NCBI RefSeq assembly: GCF_019511345.1
Contig: NZ_JAEUAK010000006.1
Span: 124,001 to 188,000 of the forward strand
DNA from: Rhizobium mesosinicum
GTDB lineage: Bacteria > Pseudomonadota > Alphaproteobacteria > Rhizobiales > Rhizobiaceae
Direction: 5' to 3'
Length of the DNA stretch: 64,000 bases
In this document: positions 63,164-64,000 of the stretch, one piece after another
How the letters are laid out: each line of letters starts with the position of its first letter
Numbering within the stretch: position 1 is the first letter of the stretch
The notes under the pieces: model-generated
Databases searched by the model: none
Told to the model about the DNA's origin: nothing
Seen by the model: the letters and a program-made list of their open reading frames with translations, nothing else
Translations under genes and position numbers: made by a program

Positions 63164-63556
63164 ATGGCGAATGTGACAAACCGGCCCCTGTCGCCGCATC
63201 TGCAAGTTTACAAGCTTATCCCAACTATGGCCATGTCGATCGTTCACCGCATTACAGGTGGCGCTCTTTATTTCGGCACGCTGCTGATTGCCTGGTGGCT
63301 CATCGCGGCGGCCACCGGCCAAGCATATTATGACTGGGCCAACTGGGTGCTTGGCAGCATCGTCGGTAAGCTCGTCCTGCTCGGTTATACCTGGGCCTTG
63401 CTGCACCATATGCTCGGCGGCTTTCGCCACCTGATGTGGGATCTTGGACACGGATTCGAGAAGGAATTCTCCACCAAGCTCGCCATCGCCAACGTCATCG
63501 GATCGCTCTGTCTGACCGTGCTGGTCTGGGTGATCGGTTTCATCATCCGCTTCTGA
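63164..63556 (+). CDS. sdhC: Succinate dehydrogenase cytochrome b556 subunit
   Basis: 130-residue membrane subunit of complex II. Three helices; signature RPLSPHLQVYKL and MSIVHRITGGAL near residue 25, heme ligand His in ALLHHMLGGFRHLMWD (81/82). Start ATG 63164, preceded by a weak GAGG. First gene of the sdhCDAB operon. Confidence 0.97.
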   Translation: MANVTNRPLSPHLQVYKLIPTMAMSIVHRITGGALYFGTLLIAWWLIAAATGQAYYDWANWVLGSIVGKLVLLGYTWALLHHMLGGFRHLMWDLGHGFEKEFSTKLAIANVIGSLCLTVLVWVIGFIIRF

Positions 63557-63567
63557 AGGTCGCACTC

Positions 63568-63948
63568 ATGGATATGCGCACTCCTCTGGGCAAGGTTCGC
63601 GGCCTCGGCTCCGCCAAGGAAGGCACCGATCATTTCTGGCGCCAGCGCCTGACGGCTGTCTCCAACATCCCGCTCATCATTTTCTTCGTCATCTTCATGA
63701 TCGTCTATGCCGGTGCGCCCTATGTCGACGTGGTTCGTGCTCTCTCGAACCCATTTGTCGCCGTTGTCATGGGCCTGATGGTCGTCTCCGGCACCGTCCA
63801 TATGAAGCTCGGCATGCAGGCCATCATCGAAGACTACGTTCACGGCGAGATCGGCAAGCTGCTGCTGCTGATGCTGAACACCTTCTTCGCGATCCTTGTC
63901 GCCGGCCTCTGTCTCTTCGCCATTCTGAAAATCGCATTCGTAGGATAA
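63568..63948 (+). CDS. sdhD: Succinate dehydrogenase membrane anchor subunit
   Basis: 126-residue anchor with three helices, VHMKLGMQAIIEDYVHGE carrying the expected heme/quinone-site His and Tyr residues. ATG 63568 has GAAGG upstream. The neighbouring sdhC and sdhA make the assignment secure. The frame to 63436 is a shadow of sdhC. Confidence 0.95.
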   Translation: MDMRTPLGKVRGLGSAKEGTDHFWRQRLTAVSNIPLIIFFVIFMIVYAGAPYVDVVRALSNPFVAVVMGLMVVSGTVHMKLGMQAIIEDYVHGEIGKLLLLMLNTFFAILVAGLCLFAILKIAFVG

Positions 63949-63955
63949 CCGTATC

Positions 63956-64000
63956 ATGGCAACGTCTTCACCCGCTCAGAATGGGAAGGCCTATACCTAT
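63956..64000 (+). CDS. sdhA: Succinate dehydrogenase flavoprotein subunit (partial, cut by window)
   Basis: Only the first 15 codons are present (MATSSPAQNGKAYTY). The position 7 nt after sdhD and the order in related genomes support sdhA; the sequence itself is too short to prove it. Confidence 0.75.
   Translation, partial: MATSSPAQNGKAYTY

Overview
The window is a piece of chromosome from an alphaproteobacterium of the Rhizobiaceae, most like Rhizobium (R. etli / R. leguminosarum type). I infer this from the high G+C, the protein sequences, alphaproteobacterial gene orders (rplS-trmD-rimM-rpsP-chorismate mutase-ffh; dapF-mtaB-ftsY-yciB; ccmABCD-ccmG; hemC-hemD-mitofilin-hemY; tsaD-gpsA-yciI-EVE; sdhCDA) and rhizobial palindromic repeats. 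It is almost entirely core housekeeping DNA. I found no phage, insertion sequence, CRISPR array, rRNA or tRNA gene.

Layout. 1-4011: end of ftsK, a LolA-type carrier and exonuclease III. 4016-6820: a response regulator paired with a cyclic-nucleotide-binding protein, an L,D-transpeptidase and an aldo/keto reductase. 6904-10190: leuC and a partial amino-acid ABC importer. 10337-14813: the ribosome / tRNA-modification / SRP block on the minus strand, with a possible small RNA or attenuator upstream of ffh. 15324-20725: a small orphan gene, then dapF, mtaB, ftsY (whose linker carries two inverted copies of a palindromic repeat, read in frame), yciB and a DUF2585 membrane gene. 20722-23610: cytochrome c maturation (ccmA-B-C-D-G). 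23872-29618: aconitase, DUF1223, DUF2794, an acetyltransferase and a Bax-inhibitor-1 protein. 29798-35628: an ABC exporter pair divergent from an arylesterase, then thpR, a tyrosine phosphatase, phhB and DUF1232. 36207-41039: an IalB-family secreted protein, rlmN and a three-gene ABC importer. 41150-44921: two LysE-type exporters flanking an SDR and argG. 44922-53015: a hypothetical gene, an M3 peptidase, typA, a GNAT, ppa, yggU/yggT and an MFS pump. 52996-58825: heme synthesis (hemC, hemD) with the bacterial mitofilin and hemY, followed by a TerB protein and an amidotransferase. 58898-62860: tsaD, gpsA, YciI, EVE, a methyltransferase and a secreted hypothetical. 63164-64000: sdhC, sdhD and the start of sdhA.

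Functional links. Ffh and FtsY, the two SRP GTPases, lie about 3 kb apart. The ccm cluster, hem genes, sdh operon and aconitase all serve the respiratory chain and its heme cofactors. The least explained items are the in-frame repeats in ftsY, the promoter-hairpin-U-tract unit upstream of ffh, a sigma-factor-like remnant at 35.8 kb, CtrA-like boxes upstream of poorly known genes, a triple CTGTCAC motif before the DUF2794 gene, and several genes that overlap each other or contain a terminator. I did not find a clearly new multi-gene system.
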